The translations under genes and the position numbers were made by a program. Below the pieces are notes generated by a model. It saw only the letters and a list, made by a program, of their open reading frames with translations. It made no database searches and was not told the origin of the DNA. Positions 8,236 through 16,712 of a stretch of 64,000 bases of DNA are shown here, one piece after another (positions within the stretch are counted from its first letter, which is position 1; the number at the start of each line of letters is the position of its first letter). Source of the DNA: Mesoaciditoga sp. (lineage in GTDB: Bacteria; Thermotogota; Thermotogae; Mesoaciditogales; Mesoaciditogaceae); the NCBI GenBank assembly GCA_015489955.1, contig WFYR01000114.1, forward strand, positions 61,558 to 125,557, written 5' to 3'.

Positions 8236-9632
8236 AAGTTGGGATTGTGGTCGAAGGGACCTACCCGTATATAACCGGTGGAGTTTCTTCGTGGTTACAA
8301 ACGTTAATAGAAAACCTCCCTGACATCGATTTTAAGATAATCTACCTTGGACCAAAGGAAGAAGAAAGAGCATTTGCCTACGAAATCCCTTCTAACGTCT
8401 CGGAAATATGGTCTCAATCTCTCTTTTCTCAGTTTCAGAACAAAAATAAAAAGTTGAAAAACGCTTCACTTCTTTCGATGAAGATAAAGCGCCTAATAGA
8501 TATAAACTGGTCAAAAAGGATTGAAGAAACGCGAGAAATACTTCATTTAATCCTTGAAAACGATTTTTTAGAATTTCTAAAAAGTAGGGAGTTTTGGGAT
8601 GCAATGGTTGACGTCTATGAGCGCTATTTCTCAGATGAAGGATTCACCAGATATTTCTGGACCGTCAAAGGATTTTTTTTGCCTATAGTGAACTCATTTT
8701 CCATAGCTCCGCCGCCAAAATGTGATATTTACCATGCCATCACGACAGGTTACGCTTCGCTAAAAGCCATCAGGGGAAAGTATGAATACAATTCGAAGAT
8801 GATCGTGACGGAACACGGTATTTACCATCGCGAAAGAGAAAGAGAGATAATAACTTCAAGGCTAATTCCAGAGATTTATAAAACCCCATGGATAGAACTT
8901 TTTAAACTTATAAGTGCTGTTTCCTACGAGGAAACTGATCTGTTGACGACGCTTTTCAAAAAAAATCAGCAATTTCAACTCGAATTAGGGGCCAGTAAAG
9001 AAAAAATGCGAATCATTCCAAATGGCATAAACGTTGAGAAGTTCAACGTGAAAAGGGTTTCTCACTTCACTTTTATAATAGGCTTTGTTGGACGTGTAAC
9101 GGAAATAAAAGATTTGAAAACGGCTTTTAAGGCTGTAAAACTGGTATCAACCGAGGTAAAAGATCTCAAATTTCTTCTAATAGGGCCGACAGACGAAGAA
9201 CCAGAATATTACGAATTTTGTTTGGAATTAGTTGAAAGTTTAAGACTCCAAAATGTGGTTGAATTCGTGGGAAAGGCAAATGTTTTGGATTATTATCCTC
9301 TCATCGACGTTTTAATTTTGAGTAGTATTTCGGAAGGTCAACCCTTGGTGATCCTCGAGGCCATGGCAGCTGGCATCCCAGTTGTCGCCACGGATGTCGG
9401 AGCGTGCAGGGAGCTTCTTGAAGATGAAAATGGTCAAAGCGGATTCGTGGTACCGCCTAAAGATTACACCAACCTCGCCAACGCCATTTTAAAGCTTTAC
9501 AACGATAAAGAACTTTCTCTTGCATTTTCTAAAAATGGCAAAGAAGTGGTAAGGAAGAAATACACTCTGGAGAAGATGATAAATTCGTATAAAAAACTTT
9601 ACGAAGATGCCATAAACAAGCCTTCAAACTAA
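8232..9632 (+). CDS. pelF: PelF: GT4-family glycosyltransferase of Pel polysaccharide synthesis
   Basis: The protein of 466 residues is a GT-B fold glycosyltransferase. The N-terminus VVEGTYPYITGGVSSWL is typical of PelF, and the C-terminal half has IGFVGRVTEIKD and the donor-binding EAMAAGIPVVATDVGACREL region of family GT4. PelF is the cytosolic enzyme thought to polymerise the Pel chain from a UDP-N-acetylhexosamine donor, delivering it to PelD/E/G. Translation starts at GTG 8232, overlapping the small upstream gene by four bases. Unlike the other pel genes it is on the plus strand, so the locus is divergently transcribed. Its stop overlaps the convergent RseB-like gene by four bases, and no terminator is seen between them. 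Confidence 0.92.
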   Translation: MKVGIVVEGTYPYITGGVSSWLQTLIENLPDIDFKIIYLGPKEEERAFAYEIPSNVSEIWSQSLFSQFQNKNKKLKNASLLSMKIKRLIDINWSKRIEETREILHLILENDFLEFLKSREFWDAMVDVYERYFSDEGFTRYFWTVKGFFLPIVNSFSIAPPPKCDIYHAITTGYASLKAIRGKYEYNSKMIVTEHGIYHREREREIITSRLIPEIYKTPWIELFKLISAVSYEETDLLTTLFKKNQQFQLELGASKEKMRIIPNGINVEKFNVKRVSHFTFIIGFVGRVTEIKDLKTAFKAVKLVSTEVKDLKFLLIGPTDEEPEYYEFCLELVESLRLQNVVEFVGKANVLDYYPLIDVLILSSISEGQPLVILEAMAAGIPVVATDVGACRELLEDENGQSGFVVPPKDYTNLANAILKLYNDKELSLAFSKNGKEVVRKKYTLEKMINSYKKLYEDAINKPSN

Positions 9633-10516
9633 AATGATGATCCCTTTAAAACGAATTTCACCCATTTCTTAAGCTTTTGAACATCCTTTATTTTGGAAAC
9701 AAAAACCATGTTTATTCCCTTTTCTTCCGCGCTTAAGGAAGAAAAACCTTTCGATTTAAATTGAGAAACCAAATCGTCCGTTGAAATACTCTTTCCTTCA
9801 AACAAATACACGACAATCTCCCCCACACTTTTTGTCACTCCTTTTACCAATACGATAGAGATATCGTTTACCCTTATTGAAGTGATACTCACGTTGTTAA
9901 GATGGTAAATCATCTTCCATACTTCTATTTCCATCGCACTTGGTGGAGTATTTATAACTTTAAATTTTTCTATAACTTTTTCAAAATAAAAAGCGGGAAC
10001 TTTTTTTATCGAATTGTACGTTATCGTTAATTGACCATTCGCACGTTGAACGTTAAGTTTTACAAGTAAAAAAGATGGCTTCAAAAAAATGCCCACGTAA
10101 GTGGCGCTCTTGTTTTTTACTTCTACTTTGTAAGCTTTATTTCCGTTATAATCGACAACCGCCGTAGACAATTCAGTTGGTGTTGAAGCGAGACATTTCA
10201 TGAATTTTCTTTCCATATCGACTATCATAGCCGGGGATCTTTTCATTTCATTTTCAAAAACCACGTACGTCTTCCCATCCAGATAAGCCCACTCAAAAAA
10301 ATCGGGAGCCACAACTTTCACTATTTCGTTGTATCCTTTTCTTAAAATTTTTTCGTAACGCACCTTCGTACCCTTTTCAGATTGCTCTACAACTATTCTC
10401 TGTCCTTCTACAACCTGCGAGGCGTAAGCCGAAATTATGTTTTCTCTCAAATCTCCAAACACGCTTACGCTTAAAGCAAAAAAGACCACAATTAAAAACC
10501 ACACGTTTTTACTCAA
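9629..10516 (-). CDS. Secreted RseB/LolA-like protein, third gene of an ECF sigma operon
   Basis: The protein of 295 residues has an N-terminal signal peptide (cleavage after about residue 20). The body is rich in beta strands and resembles the LolA/RseB fold, with phrases like VKVVAPDFFEWAYLDGKTYVVF that occur in outer-membrane lipoprotein carrier-like sensors. In RpoE-RseA-RseB systems the secreted third protein protects the anti-sigma factor and senses envelope stress. The start overlaps the anti-sigma stop by four bases, which supports that arrangement. Sequence identity to true RseB looks low; LolA-type lipid carriage or an unrelated sensor remains possible. Confidence 0.6.
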   Translation of the reverse strand: MSKNVWFLIVVFFALSVSVFGDLRENIISAYASQVVEGQRIVVEQSEKGTKVRYEKILRKGYNEIVKVVAPDFFEWAYLDGKTYVVFENEMKRSPAMIVDMERKFMKCLASTPTELSTAVVDYNGNKAYKVEVKNKSATYVGIFLKPSFLLVKLNVQRANGQLTITYNSIKKVPAFYFEKVIEKFKVINTPPSAMEIEVWKMIYHLNNVSITSIRVNDISIVLVKGVTKSVGEIVVYLFEGKSISTDDLVSQFKSKGFSSLSAEEKGINMVFVSKIKDVQKLKKWVKFVLKGSSF

Positions 10517-10959
10517 AATTGATCACTCACATCTTTTATGTGAATCATGTAAGTGAAATCGTTACTTCTATTACTTCTTTCAACGCTCGGAGAGGCTGCT
10601 GAAGTGCTCTTCAACATTTCAATGCCCCTGGAAGCTACACGTTGGTACACTTTCTGATTACTTGTAAAGGGCTTCCAAACGAAAAAAGCACCTATTGCTA
10701 TTACGGCTGCGGTTGAGACGCTTGCCATGTACAATTTTTTAAGACTCTGCCGTTTCTTAACTTTTGAAAGCACCTTTTCTTTTAATTCACTTGAAGGAAC
10801 GTAATCAATCCTCGCTTTCATAAAGCTTTTCACATTTTTGTACCTTTCAACGAAAATACGACATTCATTACAGTGTTTTAAATGCTCTTCAAAGGCTTTT
10901 TTTTCTGCGGGGGTCATTTCACCATGTATGAATTTTTCTCTATACTCATTACAATTCAT
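10513..10959 (-). CDS. Zinc-finger (ZAS-type) membrane anti-sigma factor
   Basis: The protein of 148 residues begins with a cytosolic anti-sigma domain carrying the HxxxCxxC motif of zinc anti-sigma factors (HLKHCNEC, about residues 26-33). A linker and one TM helix (about 75-95) follow, then a short extracytoplasmic tail. Such proteins hold an ECF sigma factor at the membrane until an envelope signal leads to their cleavage or release. The gene overlaps the sigma factor gene upstream and the secreted RseB-like gene downstream by four bases each, so all three should be made together. Confidence 0.85.
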   Translation of the reverse strand: MNCNEYREKFIHGEMTPAEKKAFEEHLKHCNECRIFVERYKNVKSFMKARIDYVPSSELKEKVLSKVKKRQSLKKLYMASVSTAAVIAIGAFFVWKPFTSNQKVYQRVASRGIEMLKSTSAASPSVERSNRSNDFTYMIHIKDVSDQF

Positions 10960-11534
10960 CTCTCACTCTCCCCACTTTCGTTTCTTCTTTCCAATATCGC
11001 TTTTAATTTCTCTCTCGCATAGTGTAATCTGCTTTTCACCGTGCCTACAGGTTTTTCAACCACGGCTGCGATTTCAGCATAACTCATATCTTCTATTTCC
11101 CTTAGCGTTATGAGAAGTCTATCCTCTTGTGATAGAGCCTCAATTGCCTTTCGTATTTCTTCCTCAGAGATTTCCTTCAAAAACTCATCCGACGGTTTGT
11201 TTTCTTCCACCGGTTCCAAAAAGCTTTTTTCGTCATCTTCCTCGAGTCCAAAACTCGTCAAGATCTCCTTTTTTCTATGCTTTTTTGCGCGCATATCTTT
11301 ACACACGTTAACGGTTATACGGTATATCCACGTCGACAAAGAAGAATCTCCTCTGAACTTTTTAATGTTCTTGTAAACCCTTATGAAAACTTCCTGAACG
11401 ACGTCTTCAACGTCATCAACGCCAAGATAAGATTTCGCTATTCTTCCTATCCTGTTCACGTGTTGAGCGTACAGTTTTTCGTAAGCTTCTGCCTTTCCTT
11501 TTTTTAAATCTCTTATAAGTTTTAACTCATCCAA
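10956..11534 (-). CDS. ECF (sigma-E/SigW type) RNA polymerase sigma factor
   Basis: The protein of about 192 residues has region 2 (DVVQEVFIRVYKNIKKFRGDSSLSTW split over residues about 43-70) and region 4 (EIAAVVEKPVGTVKSRLHYAREKL), with the short linker expected of ECF factors. I chose TTG 11534 as start: AGGTGGT lies six bases upstream and the following LDELKLIRDLKKG is a normal ECF N-terminus. An ATG at 11588 gives 18 extra residues but would lie upstream of the apparent promoter. It is followed by its anti-sigma factor with a four-base overlap. The sigma factor likely drives its own operon. Confidence 0.85.
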   Translation of the reverse strand: MDELKLIRDLKKGKAEAYEKLYAQHVNRIGRIAKSYLGVDDVEDVVQEVFIRVYKNIKKFRGDSSLSTWIYRITVNVCKDMRAKKHRKKEILTSFGLEEDDEKSFLEPVEENKPSDEFLKEISEEEIRKAIEALSQEDRLLITLREIEDMSYAEIAAVVEKPVGTVKSRLHYAREKLKAILERRNESGESER

Positions 11535-11558
11535 GTGATTACCACCTATCACCACGTA

Positions 11559-11587
11559 TTGGACTAAAAGCACCTCAAATAAGTTCA
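11559..11587 (-). promoter_or_regulatory. Candidate autoregulated ECF-sigma promoter
   Basis: On the minus strand TGAACTT (11587-11581) and GTCCAA (11564-11559) are separated by 16 bases, which resembles the GAACTT / TCnAA pattern of RpoE-like sigma factors. Transcription would start near 11553, just upstream of the ribosome site for TTG 11534. This is a pattern match to one site only. Confidence 0.4.
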
Positions 11588-11617
11588 AAAAATAAAAATC
11601 CCCGTTACGATTAACGG
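11588..11617 (-). terminator. Rho-independent terminator of rpsT
   Basis: A six base-pair stem (11602-11607 with 11612-11617, CCGTTA/TAACGG) with a four-base loop is followed on the minus strand by a T-rich run (11599-11588). It lies 25 bases after the rpsT stop and abuts the ECF promoter. Confidence 0.75.
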
Positions 11618-11642
11618 AGATCTTTAATCAAAATAAAAATTC

Positions 11643-11912
11643 TCATTTTGCTTGTTGAAGGGATCTTATCTTTTTTATCAATCTCGCTTTTCTCCGTGCC
11701 GCTTGATTTTTATGAATGGCCCCGCTTTTGGCGGCTTTATCTATTTTGGAAAAAGCCTCACTTATCTTGTCTTGAAGATCTTCTTCACCATTTTCAGCAG
11801 CACTCAAGGCCTTTTTCACTGCGGTTTTGAATTTGCTTTTTGCAATTTGATTCATCAGTCTTTTTCTTTCCGAAGCCCTCGCACGTTTCTTGGCGGATCT
11901 CGAATTTGCCAT
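11643..11912 (-). CDS. rpsT: Small ribosomal subunit protein bS20
   Basis: The protein has 89 residues and is very basic. It starts MANSRSAKKRARASERKRL and ends in a second basic helix, which is the normal bS20 layout and length. It binds 16S rRNA in the body of the 30S subunit. Start ATG 11912 is supported by AAGGAGG seven bases upstream; the ATG six codons earlier overlaps that site. It has its own sigma-A promoter and terminator, so it is monocistronic. Confidence 0.96.
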   Translation of the reverse strand: MANSRSAKKRARASERKRLMNQIAKSKFKTAVKKALSAAENGEEDLQDKISEAFSKIDKAAKSGAIHKNQAARRKARLIKKIRSLQQAK

Positions 11913-11942
11913 CTGCCATCCTCCTTTCATTTCACGCGTGAT

Positions 11943-11971
11943 ATTTTACCATATAGCCACTAAAAATTCAA
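11943..11971 (-). promoter_or_regulatory. Sigma-A promoter of rpsT
   Basis: TTGAAT (11971-11966), a 17-base spacer and TAAAAT (11948-11943) on the minus strand form a good housekeeping promoter. The -35 box overlaps the last codons of the upstream metallopeptidase gene. Confidence 0.65.
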
Positions 11972-14602
11972 GCCAATCTTGTACACGAGACCATTTTTTA
12001 AATGATCATAAGCGATCCTTACCTCAAACTTAAATTCGCTGTAAAAAAGGGAATCGAAATTAAAATCGCCCTGAAGTCCAATTTGAAAATCGTGATTTGT
12101 TACGTTGAAATTCGAAAACTGCAGAAGATCTACGCTTTTGAAACCAAGTGTGCCAGTTAAATTGTACCATCCAACTTCCATTCTTGGAAAAGAGATGGCT
12201 TGCAGAAGATCCACACTGGAATTTTTGTTTCTTATTCCAAGGCTTGAAACTATTCCAAATAACGGAAAAGAAGTGCTAACGGACACATCATGAGTTGGCG
12301 TTGACGCTTTTAAAGGTGAAAAATTCATATTCCATACGCAGGAAAAAGAATTTACCCCCATGGAATTATTAGGTACGAAAGATGGATCAAAGACGTATTC
12401 GCCACTGAAGTTAAAGTCATCGGTGATTTTCTTTCCTTCTTTTTTTACGGTGTATTCAATTTCAGGGTAAAGAAGAGCATCTCTTCCCCACATCACAAAA
12501 GATACTGGTATGGATAAAGTCGCGTCTATTCTCTGTTTTTGCAAACTCATTAAACCTTCCAACTCTAAATTGTACTTCCCGTAATTCACCATCCCCACCG
12601 CAAGGCTATCCTCTGTACTATCGGTTGAAAGCAACGCCAGCGCGTAAAAGTTGTTCCATCCCAGCTTATCTCTTAAGATATCAAAACCTACAACGCTGTA
12701 CTTTGCTTTAAGATTTGTGGAAGAAGCGCTCGAAAAAGAAACACCTGGTATCAATCCCTTCGCTACAGTTTCAAAAGGGGAATGATAAGTTTTTGATTTT
12801 TCTTCAACGTTCAGGTATATCTCGGTTAAATTCAAACTATTTTTATACTCTTTTCCACTCCAATCAAAATAGTCTACCTTCTTTAAAGTGGAAGCCCATC
12901 TGTCCAGGACAAAAAGGTTGTATCCATTCTCCGTGTAAGAAGTGTAGAAGAGTTTATTTCCACTCAAAAGCGGCGAAAAAGCTCCAAGCTCGACGTTGGT
13001 AACCTGATAAAATTTCTTTTCAACGGTATCGAAGAAGTAAACGTTAAAAACACCGTTTTTATTGGCGGGAGAAGCTGAAAAGAACACGTATCTCCCATCT
13101 TCACTGACAAACGGATCCATTTTCAAATAAGGACCGCTTATTATCTTTTTTACTTTTCCATCTTGGAAAAGCTCGTATATATCTTCAAAATTTCCATCGT
13201 AAGCCGAGAAGTAAATATCGCTTTCATGAGCTGTCATTGAGGTTATCACCAGTGGCGAAAGGTGCATCAAAGTTTTAAACGTTCCACTTTTTAAGTTATA
13301 CTCTCTTACAGCATAAAGTCCACCATCTTCTTTCGAATAAGCCAACATATCATTCGTTACCCACACAACATCAAGTGGAGATCTCAGTGGAAGTTGAAAA
13401 ATGGAATGTTTCTTCAAATTAAGTACAAAGCACACACTTTGATTGACAAAGCCTTCGTCTTTTGGTACGAATCTAACGAATGCAAGCTTTTGTCCATCTG
13501 GAGATATTGCCATAGATCTTACGTATCCCCCTTCGTATAAAAAACCACCCAGAGAATAAACATTCCGCTCAGTTGAATTTGAAATATCAAATTCTTTTAT
13601 TCTCGGAATATCGCTGGAAGACTCAGAGTAAAAGAAGATGCTTTTACCTGAAAGCGCGCTAACAAATGCGGTCCATCTACCGCTGTGAGTCAATTGAGTT
13701 CCTACTATCTTTTCGCCTACTCTTGAAAGCTGTGAATTCACTTCCTTTTTCACATCGCTTATCCAATTATCAACCAATTTTGCAAAAGGAAGTTTTGTGG
13801 CCTTCGAAAAAGCGTTCGCCACTCCGAGAATATGATGAGATGAAAGAATATTTACCGCTCTTTTTAGAGTTGCGCTTCCAAATGTGGAAGAGATGTACCT
13901 AACAAAACTTCCTCCAATTATGTATGGAGCGCCCATTGGGTACCAGCCATCCGAATTGTAAGTGGCAGCGCCTCCAAAACCGTTAAACCTTTTAGAAAGC
14001 ACTAAACCCTTGAGATACATTTCAAACATCGGATCGTTGAGGCGTCCCTTTTCTTTGTTGAAATGTGTCTCTGAATATTCTGCCAATCCTTCTTGAAGGT
14101 AAGCCGGTATAAATGCCGAATTGTAAACGGTTGAAAGCGGATTTCCATAAACTCTGACTTGAGGAAGGCCTCCCATCTGAGTGAGCAAGATGTGGGTAAG
14201 TTCATGAGTGAAAACAAAATCAACCCAATTTCCAACGCTTTGCGTGAAAAAGGCCCTTTGGGAAGAATTGAGAAATATGTATATAACGTTGTCTACTGGA
14301 TCTGCAGCTGAATTTACCAAACTGGTGTCGTTTTCAAAGACAACGGTTAATTTAGAAAAAGGCTGAACGTTGTAAAAATCGGTGATTTTTTTGTATATGT
14401 CGTCACAATTCTTCAAGAATTGGTAAACGGCCCACTCGCTGGATGGTTCGTACACAACGTTAAGGTATTTCGTTGAAACGACCTTGTATGATACATTTGG
14501 ATTGGAAATTAGAGGAACAAAAGGGTTCATTGCTCCATAAGAAATCACCATGATTCCAATCAAAAATGCCGCCAGCGTTAACGATCGTCTCAACATTTTC
14601 AT
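11960..14602 (-). CDS. Secreted gluzincin-like metallopeptidase with beta-propeller and C-terminal beta-strand region
   Basis: The protein has 880 residues and a signal peptide (about 1-24). An N-terminal peptidase domain carries the zinc motif HELTH (residues 133-137) and the downstream EGLAEYSE (171-178) typical of gluzincins of the peptidase MA type. Residues about 290-590 hold repeated TolB/WD-like strands (for example SPDGQKLAFV and VSEDGRYVFFSA). The last 280 residues are rich in alternating strands and end in an aromatic residue (YKIGLNF), as in outer-membrane beta-barrels. It is probably exported to the periplasm or outer sheath. The substrate is unknown. It lies seven bases after the GH57 gene, so the two may be co-transcribed. 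Confidence 0.7.
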   Translation of the reverse strand: MKMLRRSLTLAAFLIGIMVISYGAMNPFVPLISNPNVSYKVVSTKYLNVVYEPSSEWAVYQFLKNCDDIYKKITDFYNVQPFSKLTVVFENDTSLVNSAADPVDNVIYIFLNSSQRAFFTQSVGNWVDFVFTHELTHILLTQMGGLPQVRVYGNPLSTVYNSAFIPAYLQEGLAEYSETHFNKEKGRLNDPMFEMYLKGLVLSKRFNGFGGAATYNSDGWYPMGAPYIIGGSFVRYISSTFGSATLKRAVNILSSHHILGVANAFSKATKLPFAKLVDNWISDVKKEVNSQLSRVGEKIVGTQLTHSGRWTAFVSALSGKSIFFYSESSSDIPRIKEFDISNSTERNVYSLGGFLYEGGYVRSMAISPDGQKLAFVRFVPKDEGFVNQSVCFVLNLKKHSIFQLPLRSPLDVVWVTNDMLAYSKEDGGLYAVREYNLKSGTFKTLMHLSPLVITSMTAHESDIYFSAYDGNFEDIYELFQDGKVKKIISGPYLKMDPFVSEDGRYVFFSASPANKNGVFNVYFFDTVEKKFYQVTNVELGAFSPLLSGNKLFYTSYTENGYNLFVLDRWASTLKKVDYFDWSGKEYKNSLNLTEIYLNVEEKSKTYHSPFETVAKGLIPGVSFSSASSTNLKAKYSVVGFDILRDKLGWNNFYALALLSTDSTEDSLAVGMVNYGKYNLELEGLMSLQKQRIDATLSIPVSFVMWGRDALLYPEIEYTVKKEGKKITDDFNFSGEYVFDPSFVPNNSMGVNSFSCVWNMNFSPLKASTPTHDVSVSTSFPLFGIVSSLGIRNKNSSVDLLQAISFPRMEVGWYNLTGTLGFKSVDLLQFSNFNVTNHDFQIGLQGDFNFDSLFYSEFKFEVRIAYDHLKNGLVYKIGLNF

Positions 14603-14608
14603 TCTTCT

Positions 14609-16693
14609 TCACTTCCTCACTTCTAGAGAAATTTTGAAGGTCTTACTTTGATGAGGACCAACGTTGAATTTCCAAGCAGGTGTTAACGATGTTCCCTGAT
14701 AGACCTTTTCAAATCCTCCTTCTGAATACGAAATGGTGTACACTGGATAAACGAAAAATTCGGCTTTTTCACTTACCTCCAAATTAACGTGAACGCCTTC
14801 ATACTCTGCATTAATTTGAACTTCATTTGCACTAAACGTGCCTTTGTAAGAAGCGTGGTGTTTTTCTCCATTCCATTCTAAATACCTATCATCCGCAGAT
14901 GGTGCCATCAAATTGCACATCATTTCGCTTCCAAAATGAAGTTCCACAGTGTTTGAAGAGTCATTCGTTATCTCGTAAGAAACTTCAAGAGAGTTCCCTT
15001 TTAATTCAAATTCCTTTTTCACGCTTATTGGTACCCAATCTGCTCCTATCCAAACGTGTCCGTGCCTTAAAAAGACGTTATTTTTTACCAATTCGTATGG
15101 CTGATTGACGAAATCGCCCTGTTCAGGATATCTCGAATTCGAATAACCATCTAGGGTGAAGTTCTTCCCGAAAAAATGGTCAATATAGGAGAACCTCTCG
15201 TACCAATCCGTGCTCAAAAACTCTTCCAAACCTTTTTCCTTTGTTAGAATCACATCGTGAATCGTCTTAGATTTTCCCTCTTTTTCCATTTCTTCATGCG
15301 TTATCGCTTTGGAAATCCATTCGTGGTAAACTTCGTATCTTCTGGTCAATGAGTTTATCAAATTAAACTCAGCCTTTCTGAGATCCAATTCCAAAACCCG
15401 TGCACCATAATCTACATCCACCACCACGCTTATATCTTCATTTTTAAGTAAAACTTCATCAAATCCATCTTTGTCATAATCAAGCATCTCTATTCTCTCG
15501 CCACTTTCATTGCTTGATTTTTCCAATTCTTTCTCAGCTTTTATGAGATGTTTATAAACGGCAGCTCTAAGATGGGGGAGATAAAGACCTCCAAAGACAC
15601 CGTGCCAATAAACGTCATTGCATTGTCCTTTCCAGTACTCGTCCAACACTTCGGGAGGCACACTTTGAACTTTTTTTATTTTTTCATGAATGTGAAGAAA
15701 CTTCTTGTGCATTAAATTAGATTCAGTGTACTTTGCCAAAAACGTTCTCCACATTCCTCCCTTTAAAAACATTTCCATGTTTTCGTACTTATTTTCTTTC
15801 TTGAGTGAAGAAACAAGCGATTCAAACTCAGCTTTTGCCCTGGTGGGAAGAGCCCATTCCATCATTTCACTGTAAGAAGAAATTGGAAGGTAAACCCGTC
15901 CTTTAGAAGGAAATCTATCAACGTATTCAGAAAACGTAATTGTTTTAAGCCATTCTTCATTTTCTTCCAGGGCTGAAAAGAATTCATCTAACCAACCCTC
16001 ATTGTAAACTCGTTCATAAGTCCCGGGCCAAACACCAAATTTTTCTCCGTCATCAAACATGACGATAGCATTGCTTCCATCTTCTGTTGAAGAGTTTTTA
16101 AGCAGTTGCAAACTATCTTGTATTTCCTCAAACGGAATCAAATAACGCATTTTTTTGGAAATTGGAAAGACCTTCAAAGTGTACCCTTCTTCCTCAGTTA
16201 CAAAATAACCCGTAAGCTCGTCTTCATAGTAGCCGGCATTTTTGAAATGATTGTCATCCACCACGATGTATTCCACGCCAGCTAATGCCAAAGATTTTGC
16301 GATTTGCGGTTCCCAAACACGCTCTGCTAGCCACATGCCGCGTGGTCTTTTACCGAAAAGTCCTTCAACGTAATCGGAGAGTTTGTTTATCTGTCCTATT
16401 CTGTCTTCTTCCGGAATGACCGGTACTATTGGTTCGTAGAACCCTCCGGTAAACACTTCAATTTGACCTTTTTGAACAAGATCGCGTATCTTGTAAATGT
16501 AATCAGAGTGACTTTGAACTATTCTTTCAAGTAACCATCCCGTGAAATGTACCGCCATTTTCACTTTAGGATGTTTTTCAAGCACATCTATAAAAGGTTT
16601 GTAAGATTTTTCAAAGGCATCTTCAACCACAAAATCAAAGTTTCCAACTGGCTGATGGTTGTGAATTCCAAAAAGAAAATTTATTTTTTCCAT
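14609..16693 (-). CDS. GH57 4-alpha-glucanotransferase / alpha-amylase
   Basis: The protein of about 694 residues starts MEKINFLFGIHNHQPVGNFD, closely matching the archaeal and Thermotogales GH57 4-alpha-glucanotransferases. It shows GGFYEP, the nucleophile region ERVWEP (Glu about 124) and the acid/base region FDDGEKFG (Asp 214/215). The C-terminal half is the beta-sandwich domain of this family (DUF1925/DUF1926 type). It should rearrange or hydrolyse alpha-1,4-glucans in the cytosol; no signal peptide is present. Start ATG 16693 has GGAGG five bases upstream, and the longer reading from 16711 is unlikely. Whether transferase or hydrolase activity dominates cannot be told from sequence alone. 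Confidence 0.9.
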   Translation of the reverse strand: MEKINFLFGIHNHQPVGNFDFVVEDAFEKSYKPFIDVLEKHPKVKMAVHFTGWLLERIVQSHSDYIYKIRDLVQKGQIEVFTGGFYEPIVPVIPEEDRIGQINKLSDYVEGLFGKRPRGMWLAERVWEPQIAKSLALAGVEYIVVDDNHFKNAGYYEDELTGYFVTEEEGYTLKVFPISKKMRYLIPFEEIQDSLQLLKNSSTEDGSNAIVMFDDGEKFGVWPGTYERVYNEGWLDEFFSALEENEEWLKTITFSEYVDRFPSKGRVYLPISSYSEMMEWALPTRAKAEFESLVSSLKKENKYENMEMFLKGGMWRTFLAKYTESNLMHKKFLHIHEKIKKVQSVPPEVLDEYWKGQCNDVYWHGVFGGLYLPHLRAAVYKHLIKAEKELEKSSNESGERIEMLDYDKDGFDEVLLKNEDISVVVDVDYGARVLELDLRKAEFNLINSLTRRYEVYHEWISKAITHEEMEKEGKSKTIHDVILTKEKGLEEFLSTDWYERFSYIDHFFGKNFTLDGYSNSRYPEQGDFVNQPYELVKNNVFLRHGHVWIGADWVPISVKKEFELKGNSLEVSYEITNDSSNTVELHFGSEMMCNLMAPSADDRYLEWNGEKHHASYKGTFSANEVQINAEYEGVHVNLEVSEKAEFFVYPVYTISYSEGGFEKVYQGTSLTPAWKFNVGPHQSKTFKISLEVRK

Positions 16694-16712
16694 ACTCGCC
16701 TCCAACAACACC

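Noticed and set aside
9600-9640. Terminator between pelF and the convergent RseB-like gene
   Set aside because: The stop codons overlap and no stable hairpin with T run is seen on either strand.
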